This document shows, piece after piece, positions 1 through 9,200 of a stretch of DNA of 20,999 nt. The translations under genes and the position numbers were made by a program. Origin of the DNA: an uncultured Christensenella sp. (GTDB lineage Bacteria > Bacillota > Clostridia > Christensenellales > DTU072). How positions within the stretch are numbered: position 1 is the stretch's first letter; each line of letters opens with the position of its first letter. The stretch is taken from contig CAJLYQ010000032.1 of NCBI GenBank assembly GCA_905210905.1, positions 1-20,999 of the forward strand, in the 5' to 3' direction. The notes below the pieces were generated by a model. That model ran no database searches and was not told the origin of the DNA. It worked only from the letters and a program-made list of their open reading frames with translations.

Positions 1-22
1 TTATCTCGTCCGCTTGCTTTTC

Positions 23-72
23 CCCTCATCCGTCAACTTCGTTGCCACCTTCCCCCGTGGGGGAAGGCTTAA
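23..72. repeat. CTCATCCGTC-type interspersed hairpin repeat
   Basis: Two adjacent dyads are visible. A small one, CAAC-TTC-GTTG, lies at 34-44. A strong one has CCTTCCCC at 48-55 pairing with GGGGAAGG at 60-67 around a CGTG loop. The lead-in CTCATCCGTC (25-34) followed by this hairpin resembles a short interspersed repeat I recall from many gut Clostridia genomes, but that recollection cannot be checked here. The hairpin lies about 50 nt past the last minus-strand gene. No T-tract follows it in that direction, so it is not a classical intrinsic terminator, although the hairpin could still protect the 3' end of the operon mRNA. The rest of 1-118 shows no gene. Confidence 0.6.
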
Positions 73-118
73 CCTTTTTCGTTTTTATGGGACGTAAAGC
101 GTCACGTTTGCGCCGCTC

Positions 119-490
119 CTACCCGAATATTGCTTGAAGAATGTACTTAATCGAGAACGACAGCGCGGCTATCGCAATCGTAAGCGCAATTCTTATGGCG
201 AGTTTTCTTCTCGAAACTTCCTTATCTCTGAGATAACTTATCCCGTTGTCTTTAAGGGTAATAACGTACATAAGGTCGCCATTGAGTTTTTTTGCTTTTT
301 CGTAGACGAAATAGTTGTCCAGCATAAGTTTGTTAAGCGTTTCTTCGAGATCCCCTTCTCGGAAATCCACTTTGTACGGGATACGGGAAAGGAGTTCTAC
401 CGGAGAAATAAGGCACTGACCGCCTGCCGTGCCGCTCGCCGCTTCGTATACGACGTTCATAAGTACTTTTTCTTTCTTTCCTAGTACCAT
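119..490 (-). CDS. Small C-terminally membrane-anchored protein, winged-helix-like N-terminus
   Basis: This 123-aa protein is not assigned to a named family. Residues ~5-90 are soluble and read like a winged-helix fold: helix (VLMNVVYEAA), helix (SPVELLSRI), helix (DLEETLNKLMLDNYFV), then a beta wing (DLMYVITLKDNGISYL). Residues ~98-122 form one hydrophobic helix (IRIALTIAIAALSFSIKYIL) after an RRK cluster, which suggests a tail anchor with the soluble part in the cytoplasm. The start lies 1 nt after the stop of the upstream gene, with only a weak purine-rich stretch before it, so translation is probably coupled. The gene ends the minus-strand operon. It has the same layout as its upstream neighbour (492-1052), so the two may be diverged duplicates or partners. 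A regulatory or sensor role is inference only. Confidence 0.7.
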   Translation of the reverse strand: MVLGKKEKVLMNVVYEAASGTAGGQCLISPVELLSRIPYKVDFREGDLEETLNKLMLDNYFVYEKAKKLNGDLMYVITLKDNGISYLRDKEVSRRKLAIRIALTIAIAALSFSIKYILQAIFG

Positions 491-491
491 T

Positions 492-1052
492 TTACCCTAC
501 CTTGCCTACGATAATTCCCAGCGCAATCATTCCTGCGATAAACGCGCCCAAAAATGCGCTTACGCCGCAAATAATCGCCGCTTTAACGTAATTAAACGGT
601 TTAGTCGCGGAAATAACTTTGGTTATCGTTTCTTTTTCCGTCGGCGGTTTTTCCCTGTCCGTCGGTTTCTCTTCGGCGGAAACCGCGACGGTTTCTCCGT
701 CCGAACCTTTTCCTTCTGCCGCCGCTGCCGCTTCTTTGGCTTGCGCTTCCCGTTTCGCTCGTTCCGCCTCGAGCAATGCCTGTTTTCGCCGTTCCGCCTC
801 TCTCGCTTCTTCCCGTCTTTCGTCTTCACGTATTCCTTTGGGAAGCACGGTAAGGCAATACACTTCGCTGTCGGCGTAGCGTATTTGTATAAGTTCGTTC
901 ATTTGCAGGGTGTTAAGCGCGGTGTCTATTTCCGCCTGACTAAACCCTTCGAGCGCGTCGCGAACGTTCGTTTTCGGCACTACGACGTATTCGCCTGCGG
1001 TGAGATACTTCATCACTGCGTCGAACACGTTCATTATTCTTTCATTAAACAT
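492..1052 (-). CDS. Membrane-anchored protein with winged-helix-like N-terminus and charged linker
   Basis: This is a 186-aa protein of unknown function. Residues ~1-75 look like a winged helix (VFDAVMKYL, NVRDALEGF, QAEIDTALNTLQMNELIQI, then a YCLTVLPKG strand). Residues ~76-115 are an E/R/K/A-rich stretch predicted to be a long charged helix or coiled coil. Residues ~116-150 are polar and probably disordered. Residues ~153-182 form one membrane helix (AAIICGVSAFLGAFIAGMIA). The order soluble domain, linker, TM is shared with the next gene. No clear Shine-Dalgarno precedes the chosen ATG, which lies 5 nt after the stop of the glycosidase gene. An in-frame ATG six codons in (A at 1034), preceded by a weak GAAAGA, is an alternative start. 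The gene is very probably cotranscribed with the genes on both sides. Confidence 0.7.
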   Translation of the reverse strand: MFNERIMNVFDAVMKYLTAGEYVVVPKTNVRDALEGFSQAEIDTALNTLQMNELIQIRYADSEVYCLTVLPKGIREDERREEAREAERRKQALLEAERAKREAQAKEAAAAAEGKGSDGETVAVSAEEKPTDREKPPTEKETITKVISATKPFNYVKAAIICGVSAFLGAFIAGMIALGIIVGKVG

Positions 1053-1057
1053 CGTAA

Positions 1058-2821
1058 TTATAATTTAATCGTTTCGTTGATTTTGCGCAAGGCTTCTACG
1101 TCGGTTTTTACCAGTCTTCTGTCAAAACTCAAAAGTCCGTTACATTCGTCTTCAACGTCGCTTACTTCGGTATAAACTGTCGCGGAAAGCCCTTTCTTTA
1201 TCGCTCTCTTTACTCTCTTGCCGATAAGCGCAAACAAGGCTTTGTTAAACTTTTCTTGTTCGTAATACTTTCTGTATCCGAAAAACTTTTCCTTGTTGTA
1301 CATATGTCCCGGAACTTTAAGACTGAATCCGCCGTACTCGCTGAGAATAATCGGTCTGTCGTCGTTTTTGTCGTATTTCGGGAACCAGTAAGGCGTGAAG
1401 TAGATATGAAAACTGTTAAAATCGCCCGCTCCCTGATCGTGCCAGCCGCTTGCGTGGTCGATACTTCTCGTGGAATCGAGTTTGCGATAGAATTCGTACG
1501 CTTTCGCCGAATCGAACTGTCCCCAGCCTTCGTTGAACGGTACCCATACCGCAAGGGAAACCACGTTGTAGAGTTCGTCCACCATTCTTGCGCTGTCTTC
1601 GTAGTATTCCTTTCTTCCCTGTTCGTCTTCGCGAGAGAAAAACGCATAGTTCTTTTCCGTATCGTCTTTCATAAACGCTTTCGTTCCGAACGCCATATTG
1701 AACGCGGGTACGATCATAATCGCGGGCGCTTTGTAAATTCCGCCGCCGCTTATCATATCCTGCCAAACGAGCATTCCCAGCCTGTCGCAGTGATAATACC
1801 AACGGAGCGGTTCGATTTTAATGTGCTTTCTCAACATATTAAAGCCCATCTTCTTCATCGTTTCGATGTCGTAAATAAGCGCTTCGTCGCTCGGCGCGGT
1901 GTAAAGTCCGTCGCTCCAGTACCCCTGATCGAGAAGTCCGTTGTGGAAATACGGCTTGTTGTTAAGCATAAGACGGGATATACCGTTTTCGTCTTTGCCT
2001 ATACCGAACTTTCTCATTCCGAAATAAGATTTAACTTCGTCTTTGCCCGCTTTTATCACCAAATCGTAAAGTTTCGGGTTCTCCGGCGACCAACACTCGT
2101 AAGAAGAAAGTTTGATTATCGCTTCGCCGTTTTCCGCGGTAACCGCCGCTACGGACTTTTCTCCGTCGAAAACTTCGAGTTCCGCCACCGCCTTTTCGTC
2201 GGAAAAATCGATGACGACTTTCAGTTCGTCCTTGTCGATGTCGGGCGTAAGTACGATTTTCGCTATGTAATTTTCCGGCACTTGTTCGAGCCATACGGTC
2301 TGCCATATTCCCGACTGCGGCGTGTACCATATTCCGCCGCGCTTGTTGGACTGCTTTCCTCTCGCTTGCGTTCCTTTGTCCGTCGGATCGGTGACGATAA
2401 CTTCGAGATCGTTCTCCCCTTCCTTTATCTCTTCGGTTACGTCGAAACTGAACGGAAAATATCCGCCGCGGTTCTTACCCACGCTCACGCCGTTGAGTAT
2501 AACTTCGCTCAAATAGTCCACCGCTCCGAAATGAAGCAACGCTCTGTCGTTCTCTTTAACGAACGTAAACTTTCTGTGATAATATAGTACGTCGTTTTCC
2601 GTAACGACCTTTTCCACTCCCGACAATATGCTTTCCGGGCTGAACGGTACGATTATCTCGCCCTGATATCCCTTGAATCCTTCGTCCTTAGGATATATGG
2701 CGTATTCCCATCTTCCGTTAAGGTTAAAGAAACTGTTTCTCGCCATCTGCGGACGCGGATAGTCGTTAAGAGGCAGGTCTTTGTTGAGTTTTTCGCCGAA
2801 CGGCGTAATCAGTCTTTCCAT
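1058..2821 (-). CDS. Glycoside hydrolase family 2 enzyme (beta-galactosidase/glucuronidase-like)
   Basis: This 587-aa retaining exo-glycosidase should hydrolyse terminal beta-linked sugars. The GH2 order is visible: an N-terminal sugar-binding jelly roll (~30-180, with NLNGRWEYAIYP and a DVLYYHRKFTF strand), an immunoglobulin-like sandwich (~185-270), and a TIM barrel from ~280. The likely acid/base is Glu431 in VPFNEGWG, and the likely nucleophile is Glu495 in ILSEYGG. Both residues are present, so the enzyme should be active. The length matches short GH2 members and not the ~1000-aa LacZ type. There is no signal peptide, so it should act on imported oligosaccharides or glycosides in the cytoplasm. 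The start is well supported: AAAGGAG (2831-2837) lies 9 nt before the ATG. Substrate specificity cannot be read from the sequence. Confidence 0.93.
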   Translation of the reverse strand: MERLITPFGEKLNKDLPLNDYPRPQMARNSFFNLNGRWEYAIYPKDEGFKGYQGEIIVPFSPESILSGVEKVVTENDVLYYHRKFTFVKENDRALLHFGAVDYLSEVILNGVSVGKNRGGYFPFSFDVTEEIKEGENDLEVIVTDPTDKGTQARGKQSNKRGGIWYTPQSGIWQTVWLEQVPENYIAKIVLTPDIDKDELKVVIDFSDEKAVAELEVFDGEKSVAAVTAENGEAIIKLSSYECWSPENPKLYDLVIKAGKDEVKSYFGMRKFGIGKDENGISRLMLNNKPYFHNGLLDQGYWSDGLYTAPSDEALIYDIETMKKMGFNMLRKHIKIEPLRWYYHCDRLGMLVWQDMISGGGIYKAPAIMIVPAFNMAFGTKAFMKDDTEKNYAFFSREDEQGRKEYYEDSARMVDELYNVVSLAVWVPFNEGWGQFDSAKAYEFYRKLDSTRSIDHASGWHDQGAGDFNSFHIYFTPYWFPKYDKNDDRPIILSEYGGFSLKVPGHMYNKEKFFGYRKYYEQEKFNKALFALIGKRVKRAIKKGLSATVYTEVSDVEDECNGLLSFDRRLVKTDVEALRKINETIKL

Positions 2822-2932
2822 CTCGTTAAACTCCTTTGTCTAAGTGCTTTTTGTTTTTTTGATAAGTTTTTTGCTTCGCTTTAATGACTCCGCTTTTTCA
2901 CCCTTTCGGGCGGGCGGGGGGGCCGATTCGCC
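2822..2932. other. LRR-GH2 intergenic spacer with a G-rich quadruplex-like tract
   Basis: This 111-nt gap contains GGGCGGGCGGGGGGG on the plus strand (2908-2922), that is, at least four runs of three G separated by one base. It could fold into a G-quadruplex on the strand that is template for the minus-strand genes. A short CCC-GAAA-GGG hairpin abuts it. In the minus direction no T-tract follows, and no convincing -35/-10 pair was found. I read it as an intra-operon spacer, possibly a pause or processing site. The only clear signal at its end is the GH2 ribosome binding site. Confidence 0.5.
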
Positions 2933-5900
2933 TTATCTCACGGTCGGACGAACGGTGTTCTGCGAAGAAATGTTGCCGTATCCGCGCATATTTCCTGCCT
3001 CGTCCTCTCTCTCCGCTCCCAGTTCGAGTATCTTCTCGTGTTTCGCCGCAGCAGAAGAATCGACGAGTATGTGCAGATTATGCATGTTTGCCGGGTCGTA
3101 AACCGTGGTCGGCTGTCCGTATTGATAGAACGCGTCGTCGTCCGTTGCGCTCGTCGTGTCCTTCATATCGCTGCCCGGCGTGGGAATGATAACCGTTCTT
3201 AACGCCTTACAGCCCGTAAACGTGTCGCTGCAAATCTGTTGCACTTTGGGTAAATATATCCAGTACAACGCCGCGCAACCCTTAAACGCGCCGTATCCGA
3301 GCGAATTGTTGTAGTCTTTCTTGTTGTCTTTAAGTTCGTACTCGTACTTGTAGTTGTCGCGGTTCTTCATTCTGCCGTCTTTCTTGTTGGTTATCGGACA
3401 GGTTCTTAAATCCACCACTTGCAGAGAACGGCATCTTTGGAACGCGTACTGACCTATCGCTTTAAGTTTTTTACCGCCGATAAACTCTTTTATCGCCGTA
3501 CCGAAAAACGCATAGTCGCCGATATATTCAAGCGTGTCCACGTCCGCAAACACCACTTCGGTAAGGTTGGTACAACTGTTGAACGCGTCGTGCGATATCA
3601 TCGTATAACTCGACGGAACGTAAACCTTTCTTATACTCGTCGGCAGCGCGTAGTGCGCTATCTCGATTATGTCTTTGCGTACGTCTATATCCGATTGTAC
3701 CGGAAGTCTTACGTAAGTGCTTCTGTCCGACCAGTAAACCAAAGAATAACCGATAACGTTGCTCGAAGTCTGCAAATTAGTCGAACTGTAGATTTCCTGC
3801 ACCGCTACCTTAACGGTGATTTCCTTGCCTTCTTCGTCCGTGTAGGTGTAGTCTTTGACGAGATCGATGTCGTGAACGAAAACCGAACTGTTGTACGCGC
3901 TCGTTCCGCTCGACTGTCCGCCTGCGGTGACTTCCTTACCTTTTTTCATTTCTTCCTTGAACGCTTCCACAAGCCCGGACGGAACGAAAAGTCTGAGCGG
4001 CGAAGAATAAGTTACCGCGTCGGTATTCGTCGCTTCGTCTTCCTGATTGAGTTTTTCTTTTTCGCCGGCTTCGCCCGTCGCGAACAGGAAGTCCGCTTGT
4101 TTATGTCCGCCCACTACTTCCAAATCTTTGCCCTTCGAGTCCTTGCGTTCGTCTTTAAGGTATCCTTTCGGTACTTGTTCCATATCTTCGTTGTCGAAGA
4201 AAACGCATTTCATTCTGTCGCAACCGCGGAAAACGCCCGATCCGTATTTAAGCAGTTTGCCGGTGATCGTCACGGAGTCGAGATTAGTAAGGTTGCCGAA
4301 CGCTCCCGAATGAAGATATTTAAGTTGACTGTCCTTTCCGCCGAAGGTAAGTTTGGTCACGTCTTCGCACTGATAAAAAGCAAGACAGTCCACGTCTTCG
4401 AGAGAAGCCGGGAGTTCCAGACTCGTTATTCTCTTTTGATAAAAAAACGCGTTTTGTCCTATCTTTTTCAGCCCTTCCGCAAAGAAAACGTTTGTAACGT
4501 ACGCTATCTTGCTTTCGTCTTTTTCGTAATGGTTTATATCGAAACAGTAATCGGGAATGATGTTAAGTCCGTTCTTTTCTCCTTTGTCCGTCTGAAATTC
4601 TATTCTCTTAAGGTTAAGGCAACTTGCAAACGTTCTCGCGCCGATAAGGTTTTTCCCTTTTTCGATGGTTCTGTTGCCTTCCTTACTCTCTATCTCGTCG
4701 CCGGCGATGTAGTCGATCTGATCTTCGAAATAGCACCCGGGTTCGAACACGACCTGCGAAAATCCGGTGTTCATAAAGCACTTATACCCTATAAACTTCC
4801 AGTTTTTGCTGACGGTGAGCGTAGTCGTGTTTACGCCGTTCTTCGAAGGAACGTTCGTCCAGCCGCTGTCACGGAACGCCAGATTGCCGAGATATTCCAC
4901 TTTTTCCGGCAAACTGAACGTGTTGTCCTTGCCGAGAACCTTGGTTTCGTAAAACGCGTAGTCGCCGATATATTTAAGTTCGGAATCGCCGTTAAACGTA
5001 AGGCTCGTCATCTTCGTGCAACGCCAGAACGCGCCGTAGCCTATCTCTTCGATAAACTTGCCCACGGTGGCGGTTCTTATCGTGTTGAACCCCTTAAACG
5101 CAAGCGAGCCTATTCCGATAACGGGATATTCGGTATACGAAACTTTCGGCGTGTAAACGGGTAATCCGTAGTTGCCTTCGGTTTCCGTATAAGTAATATC
5201 TTCGATTACTATCGTATCGGGAATATCGAGAATGGCAAAGTGCGTGACTTCGTTGTTCTTGAAATCCTTGTTTACTATCCTTACCCCGGCGGTAAATTTG
5301 TAAGTGTTGCCGGCGGAATATTCGTAATTTATGGGCGTGTCGAGTTGCACCACTTCGAAGTCGTACATTCTTTCGTAGTGCGCATAAAGCGTCATATCGC
5401 ACCAGAAATAGTACTTATCCGTGCTTTGAACGAGTTCCCCTTCGCCGTTGGGTTTCGTATACCAACCTGCAAAGACCCAGCCGCCGCTTTTTCTCGGTCC
5501 GACGTAGTTTTCCGCGTCGAAATCCGGAGATACGACGTTGGCGTAACTAAGTTCGGACGAGTAAAACACTTTGGAAGAAGTCGCGTTCTTAACGTTCGCT
5601 ATCTCTTCCTGAATATTCGCGTTGCCCATACGATAATCCACGTTCATCGGGTTAAGCGTAAGGTTGAACTGCGGACGAACGGAAACGCTTATCGTGTTTT
5701 CCACGCCTTCCGCCCACTTCATTTTCGTGGTTTCCGAACCGTTCATATACATAACGTTGTTAATAACGTAGTCGATTATGCCGCTGAGCGCGTTTTCTTC
5801 CACGGAAAACTCTATTCTCGTATTCGTCGTGTCCGAACCCGAGGCAAATCTCGTGCTGTCGTACTTAACGTTGTTTATCTTGACCGAACTTACGGGAAGT

Positions 5901-6172
5901 TTGTCTGGATTGTCGTAAGAAATAACCACGTAGTATTTTTCGAGATCGTTTAACGCCATAGGATTCGTACACCCTTTGTTAAACAGATACTCCTTGCTTT
6001 CCAGATACCCGTCCGTCGCCTTAATCGTTTCCAGTCCCGTGATTACCGGCGCTTTAACTTTCTTATCGTCGCGACCGAGTATCTTGTTTATAAAACTGCA
6101 CCCGGCAAGCGTCGTAAGCAGCGCCGCAAACACCGCGACGACGACAAGACAAAGCCACGCTTTCTTTTTCAT
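2933..6172 (-). CDS. BspA-like leucine-rich-repeat surface lipoprotein
   Basis: This is a large exported lipoprotein of ~1079 aa. The N-terminus MKKKAWLCLVV begins a lipoprotein signal peptide, with the lipobox LAGC placing the lipidated Cys at residue 25. Residues ~200-270 contain a Listeria-Bacteroides (InlB B-type) repeat, seen as VFAGWYTKPNGEGE followed by MTLYAHYE. Two blocks of LRR_5/BspA-type repeats follow, at ~350-690 and ~860-1005, with recurrent IGDYAF, IGQYAF and AFxxC units. They are separated by a non-repeat region (~690-850). Such proteins typically bind host or microbial surface ligands; the ligand here is unknown. An ATG two codons upstream (A at 6178) is also in frame, but AAAGGAG at 6181-6187 sits only 2 nt from it and 8 nt from the ATG at 6172, so 6172 is preferred. 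The upstream MBG gene ends 33 nt before, so the two are almost certainly cotranscribed. Confidence 0.92.
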   Translation of the reverse strand: MKKKAWLCLVVVAVFAALLTTLAGCSFINKILGRDDKKVKAPVITGLETIKATDGYLESKEYLFNKGCTNPMALNDLEKYYVVISYDNPDKLPVSSVKINNVKYDSTRFASGSDTTNTRIEFSVEENALSGIIDYVINNVMYMNGSETTKMKWAEGVENTISVSVRPQFNLTLNPMNVDYRMGNANIQEEIANVKNATSSKVFYSSELSYANVVSPDFDAENYVGPRKSGGWVFAGWYTKPNGEGELVQSTDKYYFWCDMTLYAHYERMYDFEVVQLDTPINYEYSAGNTYKFTAGVRIVNKDFKNNEVTHFAILDIPDTIVIEDITYTETEGNYGLPVYTPKVSYTEYPVIGIGSLAFKGFNTIRTATVGKFIEEIGYGAFWRCTKMTSLTFNGDSELKYIGDYAFYETKVLGKDNTFSLPEKVEYLGNLAFRDSGWTNVPSKNGVNTTTLTVSKNWKFIGYKCFMNTGFSQVVFEPGCYFEDQIDYIAGDEIESKEGNRTIEKGKNLIGARTFASCLNLKRIEFQTDKGEKNGLNIIPDYCFDINHYEKDESKIAYVTNVFFAEGLKKIGQNAFFYQKRITSLELPASLEDVDCLAFYQCEDVTKLTFGGKDSQLKYLHSGAFGNLTNLDSVTITGKLLKYGSGVFRGCDRMKCVFFDNEDMEQVPKGYLKDERKDSKGKDLEVVGGHKQADFLFATGEAGEKEKLNQEDEATNTDAVTYSSPLRLFVPSGLVEAFKEEMKKGKEVTAGGQSSGTSAYNSSVFVHDIDLVKDYTYTDEEGKEITVKVAVQEIYSSTNLQTSSNVIGYSLVYWSDRSTYVRLPVQSDIDVRKDIIEIAHYALPTSIRKVYVPSSYTMISHDAFNSCTNLTEVVFADVDTLEYIGDYAFFGTAIKEFIGGKKLKAIGQYAFQRCRSLQVVDLRTCPITNKKDGRMKNRDNYKYEYELKDNKKDYNNSLGYGAFKGCAALYWIYLPKVQQICSDTFTGCKALRTVIIPTPGSDMKDTTSATDDDAFYQYGQPTTVYDPANMHNLHILVDSSAAAKHEKILELGAEREDEAGNMRGYGNISSQNTVRPTVR

Positions 6173-6205
6173 ACACATCTCTCCTTTCCGTGTTCCGTTT
6201 ACGGA

Positions 6206-9200
6206 TTATTTCCTTAATTTCAATATAAGCACCACTATTCCCGCCACCAGCAACGCTCCGCCTGCGGCGATTATGTAGTAATAATACGTCTTAAACCCTT
6301 TTTTGCCGTCGTCCGTCGGCACTATATCGGGTTTTTTCTCCGTCGTGACCGTAATCTTCTTGCTGTACTGCGTCACGCTCAGTTTCTTGTTCCTTATCTC
6401 CACGTTTATCGAATCGACGCCCTTCCTCAAGGTATAACTCTCTTCGACGAGTACGCCGTCTATATACAGCGAGTAGGCGTCCTTGTATTCTTCTTTCATT
6501 TTTATTAACCCGGCTTCGCCGCTCAGATAAATCGTGTTTCCGTCGTCGGAAAAACTTATTCCCGATATTTCGAGCAGTCTTTCGTCCACCTTGACTTCGG
6601 GTTTGTCTTCGCTCGGTTTCTGCCCGAACGTCACGTCGTAGGTTATTTTGAAAATCGTAGTCTGTTTGTAGCGTATCTCGATTTTTTCCTTTGCCGTACG
6701 GTTAAACGTCGCCCTTCTCACGGATATGCCGTTCTGATAAAGTCCTAAGTCGTCTTCCACTCCGACATAAGGCGTTTTGTCGACGTAAACTTCCAGCACC
6801 GTTTCGGTAAACAGTTTGTTGTCCGTGTCCACCGTGTAGTCCGAGTGGCTGAACGTAAGCGACGCGCCCGTGACTTCGTAAACCGTTATTTTCTTCGTAA
6901 ACCGCACTTCGTTAAGGTTTTTCGAGTCCGTCGGCGTGAACAATAGGTTAAACGTGTTCGTTCCGCGCCTTAGTTCGTTCGTTCCGATAAACGTTACCGT
7001 TCCCGGAACGGAAGGTATTATCTCGTTGAAGTAAGCGGTCGCTTTCACGTCGCCCGACGTAAGCGTTTTCGCTCCGACGTAAACGGTATATTCGTCTTCC
7101 GTCGTAACTACGGGCGTTCCTTTCGTTATCGTCATCGTAGCGGATATCCCGGACGTGCGTCCCGTCGGATAAATTACGTTCGCCGTCACGGTATAACGCC
7201 CCGCGTCGCGATGAACGTTGTTCGTATACTCTATACGCACCCCTTCTTCCACGTCCTTAACGGTAATCGTTTTTTCCGTTCCGTCGTAAACGAACGTTGC
7301 GTCCGCCATACTGTACGACTTGTATCCCTTTATTACCGTAACCGAACCTTTCTCTACCCGTCCGCTTTCGATAGTATAATCGTCGAAAGTAAACCTTCCG
7401 CTTACGGAGTAAATATCCCCTTCGTTTGCGGTAATCGGATTGTAATCGGTGGCGGCAACGAACGAGAACCCTTTGAGTAAATACGGATTTTTTCCTGCGT
7501 CGTCGCCTTTAAGTCCGTCTATTACGAACTCCGCCGACGGAATATTTTCGTATTGCCGTACTTCTCCGCCGGGGATATAAACCCTTATTCCGTTTAACGG
7601 CGATTTGTTGACGATTACTCCGAGTTTCTCCGTTCCGTCGAAAACGTAGTTCGGCGCGCCCGAAATCGTGAGAGAAACGATGTATTTGTCAGCGTGAATA
7701 AGTTCGGTTTCGTATATCCCCTGCCTTACGACCTTTCTTACCGTTACGGAACTTTCGCTCTCGCCCGAAGCAAACCCGGACAAAGTATACGTTATCCTTT
7801 CGGACTGATCCCGCCCTGCGTACGTAATCGCGGTTTCCGCGGCGTCCGCGACCTTTCCGTCCACTTTCCAGACCACGCTTAACGCCCGCCTCGTGACCGT
7901 AAGAGTAAAGGATTTCGACAGCGTAAACCGATAATTCTTCGGTTGCACTATTTGTTCCGTGCTTACCGTATATTCGCCTATGGTAAAGTACTTTGCGCTC
8001 GATTTGAACGCGAATTTTATCGTTTCCGTAAGCCCGGTTTCCGCCACTTCGTATCCGACAAACGCGATCTCTCCGCTGCCTATTCTTACCGTTCCGTCAT
8101 ACGTATCCGTCGTGTACTCTCCGTACGCTCCGTACTGAAACGATACGTCGCTTAAAGCAATCGTCGCCGCAAGCGGACTTATCACTATCTCGCACTCTCC
8201 CGAAACTATCTCGTAATCGGGATTTTTACTCGTCGCAACGACTTTGTACGTTTCCGCTTCCGCCACCGAATTAAATTCCATTCCTATCGAATTCGTAAAC
8301 CTGTACGATATATCGCTTGCGGTTAAACCGCCGCTTCCGCCGCCCGGATAACTTATCGTAACCGCAGGAACTATCGCTTTACCGTTGTAAACGTATTCTC
8401 TTTCGACGGTGAGAATTGCCGAGCGCGCTTTTACGGTAACCGTTGCGGTTGCCCGTGCGGAGGCAAAGTTCCCGTCGCCCGAAAACTCCGCCGTTACGAC
8501 GTAGTCCCCCGCGTGTATCACTTCTTTCGTCTTAACTCCGTTTTGCGTGAAATAAACGGTAATTTGCGCGTCTTCCGGCATTTTTTCCGTAAAGAAAACG
8601 TACTCTTCCGTCGCTTTGTCCGATCCGTCGTAAACGAATTCGTAACTCGCTTTTTCAAAAACGATTTTCGTGGTAATCAGCGTGATTTCCGCAAAAAACG
8701 AATATTCCGTCACGAAAAAGTTGTTTTCGTCGTCGCCGAGCGGAGTAACCGTCGCAGTAACGGTGTAATACCCGACTTCTTTTATCTCGGATACTTCTTT
8801 GCCTCCCGAAATTATTTTGTACGCAACGCTTACTTGCACGTTTCCGAACGCGTCCGACGGAATCGCGTAATCGAGCGGTTGCCCGGTGTATTCGGTAAAA
8901 ACGTCTTTGTATTCCGTTTTCGGATAAATCGCGGTAAGAGATGCCTTTCCTATCGTAAGGTATCCGTTTGTCACGGCAAAAACGTAATTTTCCGCTTCGC
9001 CCGTTACGCTAAGCGTAACTTCGTGCTTTCCGGCAATCAACTTTTCTTCCGGATTTTTAAGAACGGCTTCGATCGTTACGAATTCCGTGACTTTCTTGAA
9101 ATCGTCTTCCTTAACCGGTACGACCGCGGTAAAATCGAAATCGTCGGAGTTAAACTCGTATCCGTACTGTTTTTCCGCGTCGCTTACGGTGATTTTTATC

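Noticed and set aside
91..104. GACG-TAAAG-CGTC hairpin as terminator of the minus operon
   Set aside because: The stem is only 4 bp with no T-tract right after it in the minus direction, so it is too weak to call.
429..1175. A 248-codon plus-strand frame across the two small membrane proteins and the end of the GH2 gene
   Set aside because: It spans gene boundaries of a coherent minus-strand operon and encodes an Arg/Phe-rich composition typical of a shadow frame.
1256..2587. A 443-codon open frame antisense to the GH2 gene
   Set aside because: The sense frame has catalytic motifs and a ribosome binding site. The antisense product has no domain or start signal.
3419..5164. A 581-codon open frame antisense to the LRR lipoprotein gene
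   Set aside because: It opposes a gene with a signal peptide, lipobox and clear LRR repeats. The product is an implausible Arg/Phe/Val-rich sequence. Such open antisense frames follow from the codon bias of the sense gene.
6173..6178. Start of the LRR lipoprotein at 6178 (MCMKKK)
   Set aside because: The AAAGGAG site would be only 2 nt from that ATG. The ATG at 6172 has 8-nt spacing and gives a normal MKKK lipoprotein signal.
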